Shown: positions 49,916-62,700 of the stretch, piece by piece | Numbering within the stretch: position 1 is the first letter of the stretch | Layout of the letters: every line of letters starts with the position of its first letter | From: Carya illinoinensis | Taxonomy: Eukaryota > Streptophyta > Magnoliopsida > Fagales > Juglandaceae | Direction of reading: 5' to 3' | Length of the DNA stretch: 64,000 nt | Assembly: GCF_018687715.1 (NCBI RefSeq) | Contig: NC_056762.1 | Location: forward strand, 33,034,864-33,098,863 | Translations under genes and position numbers: made by a program | Notes under the pieces: model-generated | Databases searched by the model: none | What the model saw: the letters and a program-made list of their open reading frames with translations, nothing else | Told to the model about the DNA's origin: nothing

Positions 49916-52374
49916 AAGAGGGGAGTTGTTATGGGTGGGAGATGAAGGTAATATAGTTACTGCATAATCCAATGTGAGTGAATTATGAGAAGGTGAAAAA
50001 GAAGGAACATAAATAGAGGACAAAGGATAGAAAGAACTTGGTTGTGGAGGAGTCGTTGAACCAAGGAAATGATTCTGTAAAGTTGGAGGAACAACAGTTG
50101 TAGCCTGTGCATTTTGAGCAGGAAAATTCAATTCATCAAAGATAACATGTATTGAACTGTAGACTCGTTTAGATTGAGGATCAAGACCTCAGTAGCCTTT
50201 TTGGTTAGCACTATAACCAAGGAACACACATTTCTTACTTCTAAAGGTTATTTTATGTGGATTATAAGACTTGAGAAGTGGGAAACATAGACACCCGAAG
50301 GTTTTAAGAAAGGAATAATCTGGTTCTTTATTGCAGAGAGTAAAGTATGGGGATTGTTTGGATATGACGAGTGTGGGGAGTCTATTTATGAGGTAAGTCG
50401 CAGTGAGAAAAGAATCAACCAAATGGGAGTTTGGAAGATGGGATTGAGCTAGAAGGGAGAGACTAGTTTTTGTGATATGTATTTGCTTCCTTTCTGAAAT
50501 GCCATTTTGCTCAGAGGTGTAGGGGCATGTAAGTTTATGTAAGATGTCATGTTTAGAAAGGTAATCCTGGAAAGCAGTATATAAATATTCACTACCATTA
50601 TCAGTAAGGGTTGTTTAATATTGGTGGAAAACTGATTTTCAACTAGGCATTTGAATCGAATAAAGCAACTAAATGCTTCATATTTAAATTTTAATGGAAA
50701 CATCGATGTGAATTTGGAGAAATCATCAATAAATAGAATATAAAATTTACAACCACCAACTTAAGTTACAGGGGAAGTCCACAGATCCGAGTGTATTAAC
50801 TCAAGAGGAGAGTTGGACCTATTATTGGACTAAAAAAATGGAAGTTTATGACTTTTGGATACTCTTGGTTGAACTTGAAATAGGCAACATGGAACTCTTA
50901 ACTAATCTGGAAACAATGGACTCTGATGGGTGACGCAATCTTGAGTGCCAGATTTGAATAGGAGCTTTGACGCCCAATAGTGCAGTGAAGGAGGAGAGCA
51001 AAGCAGCTTTAGGAAGTGATTTATTGAATTTGATCTGCTTTGGGTACATAGGATACAAACCAGCTTTACTTGGCCCTTAAAGGAGGATTTCCTTGATCTG
51101 TAGGTCCTTCACAAGAACCTGATTTGCAATGAGAATGAAGTAACAATGGTTATCATGATAGAAGCGTTGGATAGATAAGAGATTAGAAGATGCATGAGGA
51201 CAATGTAGTATATTATTTAAATGAAATTTTGTTTTGGAGTTAGAGAGCAAAGAGGAACCAGTATTGGTGATGAGCAAACCTCCTCTATTGCCCATTGCCA
51301 CTTTGTCATTTCCATGGTAAGGCTATTGTTGCAAGGTTAAGTTCTCAAGATCAAAGGTGATGTGATTATTAGCTCCACTATCCAAATACCAAGGCTGCTT
51401 ACTCTCTTGTTCAACATGAGTATGAGCTATCATAGCTGCCAATTGTGATGGAGGATGCCTACCTTGATAAGAGAAATCTATACGATGGTATCAATCAGGA
51501 TGACTGGACTTGCCACATATTTGACAAGGTGGAAATTTGTTTGAGAAGAAAGGTGTGCTGGAGGACTGAGGTTTTGATGTATGAGAAGTAGAGTTGGGCT
51601 TGGTGGGAGGTTGAGAAAAATGTTGGTTTTTTTGGTTGGAAAATTTTGGTTTCTTATCATGATGTGGTTTTTGTTTATGAGTAAAGAAAGCCAACTGAGA
51701 CCTTCAAAAAGAAGATATTTGTTTTGAACTTCAAGGAGTTGCTCATAATCGAGCAATTTAGCTTGAAAGCCATAAAAGGAAATGGGGTTATCATTGGTGG
51801 CAAAGCTTAGAAATGTGATGAAGGGATTATAAATTAAATTAAGTCCTCCAACAACATATGAGATTAAATCTTCTTCATTAACAAGTTTACCAACATCTGA
51901 AAGTTGATCAGACTAACTCTTAGCTGTAAGTAAATAATCAGAATAGGTTTTGGACCCTTGTTATAGAGTTTGAAGTTGACACTTTAGATGAGAAATTCTA
52001 GATTGTGATTAAGGAGCAAACCTGCTAGCTAATGCATTCCAAACTTACTTAGAGGTAGTGAGTCCATACACAATGGATAAAACTTTCTCACTCAAAGTGG
52101 CATTCAACCATGTCAAAATAAACTGATCCTTCTTCTACCAAACCAGGTATGCTAGGTTGATATCAGAAGTGGATTTACCAGTTGGATCAAGAAGATATTT
52201 CAAAGGACAAGCCTCAAAGCCATCAACAATGCTTAAGAGGTCATGGCTTCTTAGAATTGGAATAAATTGAGTTGTACAGTTGAGATCAATGGTGCCATCA
52301 AGTTTGACAGATACCAAAGGGGTGATGTTTGGAATGACAAATAGAGGCGCAACAGAAGCAGATGATGAGGCCAT
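49916..52374 (-). pseudogene. Copia gag to integrase, heavily decayed, RT missing
   Basis: From right to left on the minus strand: gag N-terminus (52374-52135, including SVKLDGTIDL and PILRSHDLLSIVDG), zinc knuckle CQICGKSSH near 51515, protease-region remains (51301-51077), GAG-pre-integrase (IWHSRLRHPS near 50945), and integrase with its C-terminal part (50422-50189, TFGCLCFPLLKSYNPHK..FLGYS). Each piece is in short frames separated by stops and shifts. The frame ends in a Pro/Ser-rich linker near 49915 where RT should follow, so the element is 3'-truncated. Confidence 0.85.
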
Positions 52375-52406
52375 TATGGATTGGGGAAAAAAGCATGAGC
52401 TTGAAT

Positions 52407-52418
52407 TCTCTAATACCA
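52407..52418 (-). promoter_or_regulatory. degenerate primer-binding site
   Basis: Minus strand reads TGGTATTAGAGA, one C-to-T change from the usual initiator-Met complement core. It lies just right of the gag start, next to the presumed 5' LTR. Confidence 0.65.
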
Positions 52419-52419
52419 A

Positions 52420-52575
52420 GTTAGAAAGTATAATGTCAAGGCTCGATCAATATGATTCCAGTCGTATTCCATTCAGTAAATATATAGGCAATAATGTACA
52501 AGTGTTTGATTTTGAATTATATATAAGTATAACAGCTATGCATAAGTACAACAAATATATTAGCTAGTCCTAATC
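52420..52575 (-). repeat. presumed 5' LTR (or part) of the decayed Copia element
   Basis: AT-rich sequence immediately upstream of the primer-binding site on the minus strand. The outer end is not fixed, because the 3' LTR is missing. Confidence 0.45.
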
Positions 52576-53000
52576 TTCAATAGAGTTATTTTCATTTGAA
52601 TTCAAGGTAGCTATAATCTCGGGATTGGTTTTATCTTGATCACTATCTAAACCCTAATCAAAATCAATTCTTAAGTATCTAGCTCGAGAGAATGCCGTGC
52701 AAATTCTTTGCATGATGTCTCATTCGAGCTAATTATCAAGTGAGTATTAAGCAAACTCTCTTTCTGATGTTTGCCCAAGCGAGTAGACGATCGAATGTTG
52801 AGTAAACTCTCTCTTTGGCTTTTGCTCAAGTGAGTATTGAGCAAAGTCTCTGTATGAGGTTCGCTCAGTGAGTCGAGTGAACGATCTATCTAAAATTCGC
52901 TCTAGCCACTGATGAGTAGAGTATCTTTCTTGTCTTTTATTCATTTTTCTTCTAGCAATCCGTCATATGACTTTAACCCTAGAGAATTAAAACTCACTAG
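52576..53000 (-). repeat. CGAG-rich imperfect tandem repeats, LTR-like
   Basis: 52680-52930 contains repeated phrases such as GCTCAAGTGAGTATTGAGCAA and GAGCAAAGTCTC, similar in style to the LTR repeats at 48905-49070. It is possibly the other LTR of an older element into which the Copia at 49.9-52.6 kb inserted. Confidence 0.35.
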
Positions 53001-56000
53001 GTTTGTCAAATGTATATGCTAACATACTAACTTTACATCAACATAGTAGAGGAAATCAAATTTAAAGATCGTCAAAAATTCTGACCGCTAATACAGTGTG
53101 AAGGCAAAATAGTTTGTTTTTTCATGCCAAGTATGGATTCTTGCTTCAGAGAGGTTTTGCTAAAGGGCATAGTTGCAAAGGTTTTGTATTCAAGCAATTT
53201 GAAAGTTTTCTTTAAATAATGGATTGGTTTGTTTTAGGCAGGCTGCCGTGAATTGTTTCCACTTTTAATAGTTCTTTTAAGGGGTTTTACTTTGTGAGAA
53301 AATTTCTTATTCTCTTTATCGTTATTTTTTTTTCTTTAATTTGTTCATGCTATGTGTGGTTGGTTGCTATTGATTTGATTGTTATTCGAAAACGTTCTAC
53401 ATGAAAAGCTTATTTAATGAATGAATTTGGTCTTCCATAATTTTTAAATCTCCCATAGATTATGTCGTACACTTATTCACCTACATGTGTTATTCGGTGT
53501 AAACACGTTTTATTTGTGCAAAATTCAATCATATTTATTATTTGGCACATTTTAAGTAATTGTTTTTATGTATTACTTTTTGAAGAAAAATTATATTTAT
53601 AGTTTTGAAGTTATTGCGTAATCTATTTAAAAAAAAATAAGTAAATTTAATATTCACATTAAAAAATTATTTATTTAATAATAATCTCCACATTTGTTTA
53701 AATTGAATACGCGAGAACCAACGTTCAAAGAATATATATATATATTACCCATTGTTTAAATATCAGCTACTTAAAATGTGTATATGACAAATATGATATA
53801 AACTTTAAGATAAGGAATAAGATCATTCAGTTAAATATCCAAAATAACTCAGTTATTTATAATTTTATATTAAAAAAGGATTGTGATTGGGATAATTTGA
53901 GAGGCAGAAATTAAAGATCCCCACCTCTACGGTTCTACCCTATGTTTTCCCCAAGAGAAGAGGGAACGGTGATTCCCCACCCCTATGACCTTAGTTTTTT
54001 ATACATTTTTTTCCCGTTTACATTTATGTATTAGTTTAATGAATTTGACACGTGACAATATTTTATCATCACAAGCGCACACACAATATATATATATATA
54101 TATATATAGATGATTTTGTAGACTATTGACTATATTTAAAATAAAAAAATTGAACAAAATAATAAATAAATAAATTGATACATTCACAAAAAAAGTTTTA
54201 TAAAAAAAAACTCACAAATTAACATGTTTTTACAAAAAATATTAGATTTTTTATAATAAAAATAATTTTATAATTTAATGTATCACATCAAACTCTAACA
54301 GTAGATTTATTTTCATAAATCATTTCTAGTTAAAGGAAAAAAAAACATTACCATAATGACAAGAAAAATAATAAATACACAATCAATTTTCACAATATTT
54401 TACATAATAATATTATAAAAGGAGAGTATTTTTTATAAACTATCTTATAAAAATAACATCATTAATTTATAAAAATATCCTTACTTTATAATACGTGTCA
54501 TAAAATATATTTTGAAATGTATTTTATAGATCTGTTTACTTCGATCACATTACGTGGGGAGGGTGACGTCATTTCATTACCTCATGCCTATTTCATGAAA
54601 TGACACATATTTCATGTGCCTATTCGGTGTTGGAAATGCAAATACGTCGGTGTTAGAAATAGCACACATTTCATTGCACGTGCTATACCTAACGTGCCGA
54701 CAGCCCCGTCCTGGCCCCCTTTCTTCGCGTTTGCCGACTTGATTGAAAAACGGCCACAACGTAGGTGACGACGACAGCTTAAAAGTAGTGGTCGTCCACG
54801 CGTTTTGCGTCGTGTAAAAATAGTGATTAGTCGACCTCCTTTTTATAAAAAAAAAATTTTCTTGTCATCTTCACATTCCACACATCACACTTATTTTAAT
54901 TTTTTTTTTTATTTTTTCTATAATAAATATGTAATGTGTAGATGATAAATAAAATAATTCAATTAATTTAATAAGAATAAAATGAAATAAAAAATTAAAA
55001 AAATAAAAAATAATATTTTAATATATAAAATATGTGGTGTACAATAATATTTAACATTCCTCTTTTATAAAAGTAATAGAATTTATTATTAAAAAATTAA
55101 TTAATTTTTTTATTTTTTTATTTTTTTATAACACACTATAAATACAAATATTATTTCTCTCCAAACATTCACCAAGTGAATCTTTCGTGCAACAATGTGT
55201 ATTTTAGTGCTAAAGACACGCTAAACAAGCAATAAATAAGTTCTGCATGATCAACGATTCAACCCCAAAACACGTTACTCCCGTTCTATCCACCAGAATA
55301 TTTTTGCATAATTTAAACCAATTTCTTCTGCAAAACTTTTAAATATTAAAAAAAATCCAACTTTTTTAAAAAAGATTTCGTATTAATTAATTTTAATTTT
55401 GACTACCTAAATATATGTTTTTTAAAATTTTCTAAAAATTTTTAACTATTATAGATTTTTGAAGAGTAAAAAACATTAATAATAGACTCAATAAAATTTA
55501 ATTAAAAAATTCACTTTTATAAATTTAACTAACGACTTTTCAATAATACTTAATAACAGACTCAACAAATTCATCATTATTCTATTAAAATATCTTAACC
55601 ATCCCATCACACCCTAATGGATTCCAATCGGTTGAAAAACAAGTTGAAGAGATCCGCCTCCACTCAATAGTCACTCCGACAAAATTAACATATAAGTGCT
55701 AGAATCATGTGAATGCAGACTGCAGGAAAAATCTCCCTCGACGGAAATTGCAGAAATAATTACAGATGAAGTTTGTAAGAGAAGAAATTACAGAAATTAT
55801 TGCATAAGTTGAAGATGAAATCATCATTTTCAAGTCTTATGTTAAAAAATGATTGCAGAAATTATAGATGAAGTCGATGACGAAGAAGTTGTAGATGTAT
55901 TTTTTATATCAAAATAATATTTGGCCGGCATGAGGAGCTGGCTAGATGTAGCCAATAAAAATGATAAAAATTAAAATTATTATAATTTCGTTGTGATTTA

Positions 56001-56476
56001 AAATTTAACCAAAATATAATTTTGCTCCACTACTAGTGCTGTAAAGTGGGTAATTTTCTCTCTCTTGTGTCACTTTTTTAGAAAAAAAAAAAAAAATTAA
56101 AGAACTATAAAAGAAAAAGAAAAATGGATCGAGGATGCCCCATGCCTCCTCCTAGATGGATGATCCATCCCTGCTGCTGCATGCGGTTCTGATACAACCA
56201 TGCAGTACTCATACCATGAGGACAAAACATGGAGGGAGATTGTGGGAATGAAGATCCTCTTACGTGCTCAGATAAAATGAATTGAGATAAAAGTTAAAAA
56301 TTAAATAAAATATTATTTTTAATATTATTATTATTTTTAAAATTTTAAAAAATTAAATTATTTATTATATTTTATATAAAAATTTTAAAAAATTATAATA
56401 ACAAGTTATATAAAATGAGATAAAGATATTTTATTCAAACGTAGATGAGGTAGTGGTGTTTAATTAAGAAAGTAGT
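53001..56476. other. AT-rich intergenic DNA
   Basis: No supportable gene. A (TA)n tract lies at 54086-54108. A less AT-rich patch at 54540-54830 holds a duplicated phrase (ATGACACATATTTCATG and AATAGCACACATTTCATTG). A MITE of the GTTTGG/AT-core type, inverted, occupies about 56262-56450. Confidence 0.5.
56262..56450. mobile_element. AT-rich MITE, inverted copy
   Basis: GAATTGAGATAAAAGTTAAA at the left and TGAGATAAAGATATTTTATT at the right enclose the reversed AT-rich core seen at 12261-12465 and 42421-42637. Confidence 0.5.
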
Positions 56477-56765
56477 CACTACAACAAAAAATATTTTTTG
56501 GGATGAAAATTTTCGTTCTAAAATATATAGATTTCGTTCTGAAAGATTTTTTAGGACGAAAAAATTTCGTCCCAAGGTTGTCCCAACATCACTGTCCCAG
56601 AAGATATATTAGGACGAAAATCACAATTTCGTCCCAAAATATATCTTTTGGAACGATTTTGAAATTGACCGTTCGATACCGTTCGAATTATGAATTTTTT
56701 TGTCACGGTTAAAATTCGTTTCAGAATACCGTTCGAATGCTTCTCATATACCGTTCGAACGTAGT
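56477..56765. mobile_element. CACTA transposon end, truncated
   Basis: Begins CACTACAACAAAAAATATTT, a typical CACTA terminus, followed by subterminal motifs. GGACGAAA/TTTCGTCC occurs in both orientations between 56500 and 56640. ACCGTTCGAA/T-like motifs occur at least four times between 56670 and 56760. No matching right terminus (TTGTAGTG) appears before the next gene, so only one end remains. It lies about 350-640 bp upstream of the DMR6-like start codon. Confidence 0.7.
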
Positions 56766-57024
56766 ACTATAAATCGAATGTATAGGATTTAAATCTATGC
56801 GTTCAAATTTCTTTTATTTAAATTATTGAATATCGATGCACTTATAAAAAATTTCTTAAAATTTAATGATACACTTGCAAAATTAATCGACACTTTATCG
56901 GATGAACAGCCGACGTGAACGAATAAAATGACCTTTCAACCAGGTTGAAGTTTCTAGAAGGCGCCAGCAGATGATCTGCAGTGGTGTGCAGATGTCGTCG
57001 CGCCTTACCCCTCTCTATGTTGTG

Positions 57025-57033
57025 TATATATAG
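57025..57033 (+). promoter_or_regulatory. TATA box of the DMR6-like gene
   Basis: TATATATAG, 79-87 bp upstream of the ATG. It would place transcription start near 57055-57065. Confidence 0.65.
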
Positions 57034-57111
57034 AGGGGAAACATCCTGAGCTAATCTCCAACTCACCAACTGATCACAACCACAAAGTCTGAAGTTTTAG
57101 CTAAGCATAAG

Positions 57112-58552
57112 ATGGCTGCCACTAAGCTCTTGCTGACCGACCTTGCTTTAACTGTGAACCATGTTCCTTCAAACTACGTCCGACCCGTCTCCGACCGGCC
57201 AAATCTCTCTGACGTCCAGATTTCAGAGGGCTCCATTCCTCTCATCGATCTCCAGCACTTAAACGGCCCCAATCACTCCGACATTATCGAACAGATTGGC
57301 CAGGCATGCCAACATGACGGTTTCTTTCAGGTGCCGAGGCTATATATTTGAGTGCATGCTCCGTTATTTTTTTATTCAATTTATATATACATGTCGTGAT
57401 GTGTCATGCATGAAACTTGTTCTTACAATTTGTTACGTGTAACACATTCTCAGGTTAAAAACCATGGGATACCAGAGGCAATAATCAGTAATATCATGCG
57501 TATTGCAACAGAGTTTTTCAGATTACCAGAGAGCGAGAGGTTGAAGAATTACTCAGACGACCCTTCCAAGACCACCAGACTTTCCACTAGTTTCAATGTC
57601 AAGACCGAAAAAGTTTCAAACTGGAGGGATTTCTTACGAATCCATTGCTTCCCTCTCGAGGATTATGTGCACGAATGGCCTTCAAACCCTCCATCCTTTA
57701 GGTGGGTGAAAGAATTCCCGTTAAAATATCCGACTCGTACACTTTTTAATATTTAGAAAAAAAAATTTCAATGACAAGGGCAAGGTCCCTTTAGGGGTTG
57801 AAATGGCCTTGGAGGTAAAACTCATCGGAGGAATTTCCAACTCATTTTTATAAATATTAGGATTGCAAGTAATTTTAGTTGCCTTTTATACAGGGAGGAT
57901 GTGGCTGAGTACTGTAGCAGTGTTAGAGGTTTAGTTCTGAGACTCCTCGGGGCCATATCCGAGAGCTTGGGCCTGAAAAGTGACTACATCGAAAAGGTTC
58001 TGGGCAAGCAAGCTCAACATATGGCGTTGAATTACTATCCACCCTGTCCACAGCCAGAGCTTACATATGGATTGCCCGGCCATACTGACCCCAATTTAAT
58101 CACGATTCTTCTTCAAGATGATGTGCCTGGATTGCAGGTCTTAAGAAATGGCAAGTGGGTTGCCGTCAATCCTATTCCGAATACCTTCATTGTCAACATT
58201 GGGGATCAAATGCAGGTAAAATTACAATCCCTCTGTTCTCAACTGTTTGTTATCAGTTTTCCTTTTTACACGAGTAAGTGTTCTAATAATATGACCATTA
58301 TATCAGGTTATTAGCAATGATCGACACAAGAGTGTGCTCCATCGAGCCGTTGTGAACAGCAGCAAGGAGAGAATATCTATTCCAACATTCTACTGTCCAT
58401 CCCCAGATGCTGTAATAGGACCTGCTAAGGAGTTGATCAACGATGATCAGCTAGCAGTCTATAGAGACTTTACATATGGGGAGTACTATGAAAAATTTTG
58501 GAACAGAGGGCTTGCGTCCGAATGCTGTTTAGACATGTTCAAAGCTGTATAG
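57112..58552 (+). CDS. DMR6/DLO-like 2-oxoglutarate Fe(II) oxygenase (4 exons)
   Basis: Exons 57112-57330, 57454-57701, 57894-58215 and 58307-58552, all with GT..AG introns and consistent phase, give 344 residues, the size of Arabidopsis DMR6 (about 340). The N-terminal DIOX_N domain spans the first half (PLIDLQHL, GFFQ/VKNHG). The C-terminal oxygenase core carries Fe(II) ligands H219 and D221 (HTD) and H275, and the 2-oxoglutarate contact R285-x-S287. NYYPPCPQPELTYGLPGHTD is the family's signature context. The closest relatives hydroxylate salicylic acid at C5 (DMR6) or C3 (DLO1), lowering immune signalling; flavone synthase I activity is also known in the group. Which position is attacked cannot be read here. 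No stop or frameshift; likely functional. Confidence 0.92.
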
Positions 58553-59235
58553 TGCTCAAGCAATTATATTAATTATGACCAACCTTCCTGCTATGTACCT
58601 GTTCTGAAGATGTCTTGTACCCTTTGGTTCTCTTTTCCTAGACTAAATCATATGCCATTCAGGTTACATCATGCTACGTGTGTCATCTAGCATGATAAAG
58701 GTAGCTGTGTGCACGTGTCTCTGCTTTATCCGCCATATCATCTGCCAGGTCTGTCCTTGCCGACTTTGAAAGCAACGAACACTTACTGTTAGCTGAGCAG
58801 AGACAGACAGCTTGAACCAGAGGTCTAGAGGGTCTTTGGCATGTTAATTTGTAGGATCAGAGTGTAATCACCTATTATTTTATTTAGTTTTATGACTAAT
58901 TAGAATCCCAGCTACGTAAGCAGATCGACGTATGTTGGCAGTTCTGGGTTGCAAATTATTGGTTACGTAAGATATAGTCATTTTGAAAAAATGAATTAAT
59001 ACAGAATCTATATAAAAAAAATTAACTTTTTAATCGTGAACTCCACTATTTTATAAAATAATTATGTAATATTTACACACTCTATGACTGTATGTAGCAT
59101 TACTCTTTAAATGATTGTGTGATATTTACACATTTTATGACTATATATAACATTACTCTTTTAAAATATCTTGTTAAACTTTGGAATCTTAGGCCGCTGG
59201 TCCGGGTACTAGAGAGGGGGACAGTGTGAGCCATG
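58553..59235. other. 3' flank of the DMR6-like gene
   Basis: Probable 3' UTR for the first 100-200 bp, then intergenic. A tandem duplication of about 53 bp lies at 59056-59108 and 59109-59161 (each with ATATTTACACA and CATTACTCTTT). No other feature recognised. Confidence 0.5.
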
Positions 59236-59674
59236 TGTCACCACCTAGATTTTTCTAAAGAATTCCATAACCTTCTAGAGTCTCATAGTCCTTTATAGAT
59301 TACTCTTGAATCTTGTAAAATATTGTAGAATTATATAGAGTATTCTAGAATGGTGTAAAACCTCTTAGGGAAGTGCCTTATAGACAATTCTAGAGTAGTA
59401 ATCTAGAAAGTTCTTTACCTTTGGATTGGTGACAAGTGTCACAATCCTAACCATTCTTTGTACTAAGAGTCCCTATAAATAGAGGGAGTCTCATTTGTGT
59501 AAATCACCAAACAATAAGAACAAACAAGTTCTCTAGAACTCTTCTCTCTACTTTCTCACTCTAGATTTGTTTTCTTTTGTCTTGAGTCATTTGAAAGGCT
59601 TACTTAGGAGTTTTGTGGGGACAAAACCTCCTAAGGTCGTACGGGTCGAGTGAAGAAATTCTAAATCCGTGACA
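59236..59674 (+). repeat. 5' LTR of a Ty3/Gypsy element
   Basis: 439 bp beginning TGTCAC and ending GTGACA, a perfect 6-bp inverted terminal match. It contains the TATA box TATAAATA at 59474-59481 and is followed one base later by a primer-binding site. The partner LTR lies beyond the window, so the outer boundary is inferred from the inverted ends. The presumed target duplication would start with CCATG (59231-59235). Confidence 0.8.
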
Positions 59675-59675
59675 G

Positions 59676-59689
59676 TTGATATCAGAGCC
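59676..59689 (+). promoter_or_regulatory. primer-binding site of the Gypsy element
   Basis: TTGATATCAGAGCC, one or two mismatches from the initiator-Met tRNA complement. Confidence 0.8.
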
Positions 59690-59700
59690 GTCAGGTTAGG

Positions 59701-62700
59701 ATGGCGGATCCAAGTGAGATCACCATGGAGCACCAGGAGACACGAAAGAGCAAGAGGTCGAAGGATTCAACCTCGTCTATGGAGTCTCATCTTGATGGCA
59801 TCAAGAAGGCCATGACTAAGATATTGGCCAAGATTGATGAATGAGATCAGTCTCACAGGGAGGTGAGCACCCTTGACAACACCGTGACGAGGATGGAGGT
59901 GGCGGTTGCGGATGTCAAGGACCGACTTGACATTGTGGAGCAAAGTTTGGAAGAGCTTGTATTGGAGGGACAATCTGAATCGCTCAAAGAGTCCATTTTG
60001 AGCGTCATCAACCCCACCATCGAGGCACAACATGTTGAAAATGTTGCTTTTCAAGATCGGGTCTTGGGAGAGCTAACAAAACTCTAAGAGCAAATGGAGG
60101 AATACCGCGTCGGTCTGGAGGAGACCAATGTGGATTGGGCCATGTGCAAGCGGGCAGTGGCCAAAGGCGTCGCCATCGAAGCAGGAATGATGGCGACACC
60201 AAGGGTGGATACCCCCAAATCGAAAGAGTTCGACGGCAAGCAGGATGCCAAAGAACTAGACAATTACATGTGGCACACGGAGCGCTACTTTGAAGCTTTG
60301 AACATGCAAGATGAGCATGTCAAAGTACGTACTGCCTCTTTCTACCTTACTAATCTTGCTGGTACTTGGCGGCGTCGTAAGCATAGTGAGATAGAGAAGG
60401 GTACTTGCACCATTGACTCTTGGGAAGAGTTCAAGCGTGAACTTAAGAGGCAATTTTATCTTGAGAATGTGGCTATCAATGCGCGAAAGAGAATGAAGGA
60501 GTTGAAGCACACATCTTCTATCCGCAACTATGTCGAGGAATTCTCTGCCCTCATGCTCCAAATCACAAATATGAGTGAAGAAGATCTTCTTTTCAACTTC
60601 ATAGATGGTCTCAAGTCTTGGGTGGCTCAAGAACTCAAGTATCGTGGGGTTAACGACATCTCCACCGCCCTGACAGTGGCAGAAACCTTAGAAGAATTTG
60701 AGTATCATAAGAGTAACAACTCTTCAAAGCCTAAGTCTTCAAAGGATAATCATTGTAAGGGTGGGGGAGCGAATGGGTTCAAGCCCCCACAGTACAAAGA
60801 CCGAGGAGACAAGCCTTCAACATCAAAGGAGGGCAAGAAACACCACTTCAAAGATAAGAAGCCAAATGATACTTGCTTCCTTTGTGACGGACCACATTAG
60901 GCTAGAGATTGTCCTAAGAGGAAGGCCCTCAATGCCATGTTGGAAGAGAAGGAAGTTCAAGAAAAGTCGCACCTGGGGTGTCTACAACTTCTCAACTCCT
61001 TCAAGGCAAGCACAAAGCCAACCACTAAGGATGGATCTTTGATGTTTGTAGAGGTACTAGTCAATGGGAAGAAGAGTCACGCCATGGTCGACTCAGGAGC
61101 TTCTCACAATTTCATCAAGAAGGAAGAGGCCACACGGCTAGGGATTCCTCTCAAGAAGGGTCAAGGATGGTTGAAGATCGTAAATTCCGAAGCCAAACCC
61201 ATTGATGGTGTAACTCATGGGGTGGAGCTACAACTTGGCGCTTGGAAAGGTACGGTGGATTTCTCAATCGCTCCTATGGACGATTTCAATATCGTGTTGG
61301 GATGGAATTCTTGAGACAGTTCAATGTAGTGTTTCTTCCCCACTATAACTCGGTTTGCATCTTAGAAGGCGGTCCATGCATGATACCCACCGTGTCCAAG
61401 CCAAACACCACCCAGCTTCTATCTGCTATGCAATTCAAGAAAGGATGGAAGAAGGGCGAGGTGTCTTACTTGGTTTCTATGGAGGAAGATGAAGTGAAGA
61501 TTTCCTCCCCTCCACCTAAAGAGATCCAAAAGGTCCTCAGGGACTATAAGGATGTCATGCCATCAGAATTGCCCAAGCAACTACCACCTAGGAGAGAGGT
61601 GGACCGTTAGATCGAGTTGGAACCCAGCGCCAAACTACCTGCCAAAGCACCTTATCGCATGTCATCTCCAGAGCTTGAAGAAATAAGGAGGCAACTTAAG
61701 GAGCTACTTGATGCCGGATTCATCCAACCCTCCAAGGCACCATATGGGGCAATCGTATTATTTCAGAAGAAACATGATGGGTCTTTGCTGCTGTACATCG
61801 ACTATCGGGCTCTAAATAAGGTAACCATAAAAAACAAGTACCTCATTCCTTTGATTGCTGATTTGTTTGATCAATTGGGTCATGCAAAGTACTTCTCTAA
61901 ACTTGATCTAAGATTTGGGTATTATCAAGTGAGGATTGCGGAAGGAGATGAACCGAAGACAACTTGTGTAACTCGCTATGGGGCATACGAGTTCCTAGTG
62001 ATGCCCTTTGGCCTCACAAATGCTCCAGCTACCTTCTGCACACTCATGAACAAGATCTTCCACCCCTATCTTGACCAATTTGTGGTGGTCTATTTAGATG
62101 ATATCGTCATCTATAGTTCTACCCTTGAGGAATATGTGGAGCATCTAAGGGTTGTTTTCCATGTCTTAAGGGAAAACCAACTCTATGTCAAGAAGGAGAA
62201 ATGTTTATTTGCACTAACTGAAATCCATTTCCTTGGCCATAAAATCCAAGGTGGAAAACTCAGCGTGGAGGAGGGGAAAGTTGAGGCCATCAAGAGGTGG
62301 GATCCTCCCACTAAGGTTACCGAGCTACGATCATTCTTTGGGCTTGTCAACTACTACAGAAGGTTTATAAAGGGATACTCTACAAGAGCATCCCCCCTCA
62401 CTGACTTGCTCAAGAAAAACAGGGCATGGGAGTAGACATCAAGGTGTCAGGAAGCCTTTGATGATCTGAAGACAGTCGTCACAGAGGAACGGGTCTTGGC
62501 CCTACCAGATTGTACCAAGCCTTTTGAAGTACAATCAGATGCATCAGATTTTGCCATAGAGGGAGTTTTCATGCAAGAGGGACATCCCATTGCATATGAG
62601 AGTCGCAAACTCAATGAGACTGAAAGGAGATACACCATGCAAGAGAAGGAGATGACGGCTATCATTCACTGCCTTAGAGTTTGGCGACACTATTTGCTTG

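Noticed and set aside
57331..57351. Read-through of exon 1 of the DMR6-like gene to a stop
   Set aside because: GT donor at 57331 and exact family continuity to VKNHG at 57454 show this is intron.
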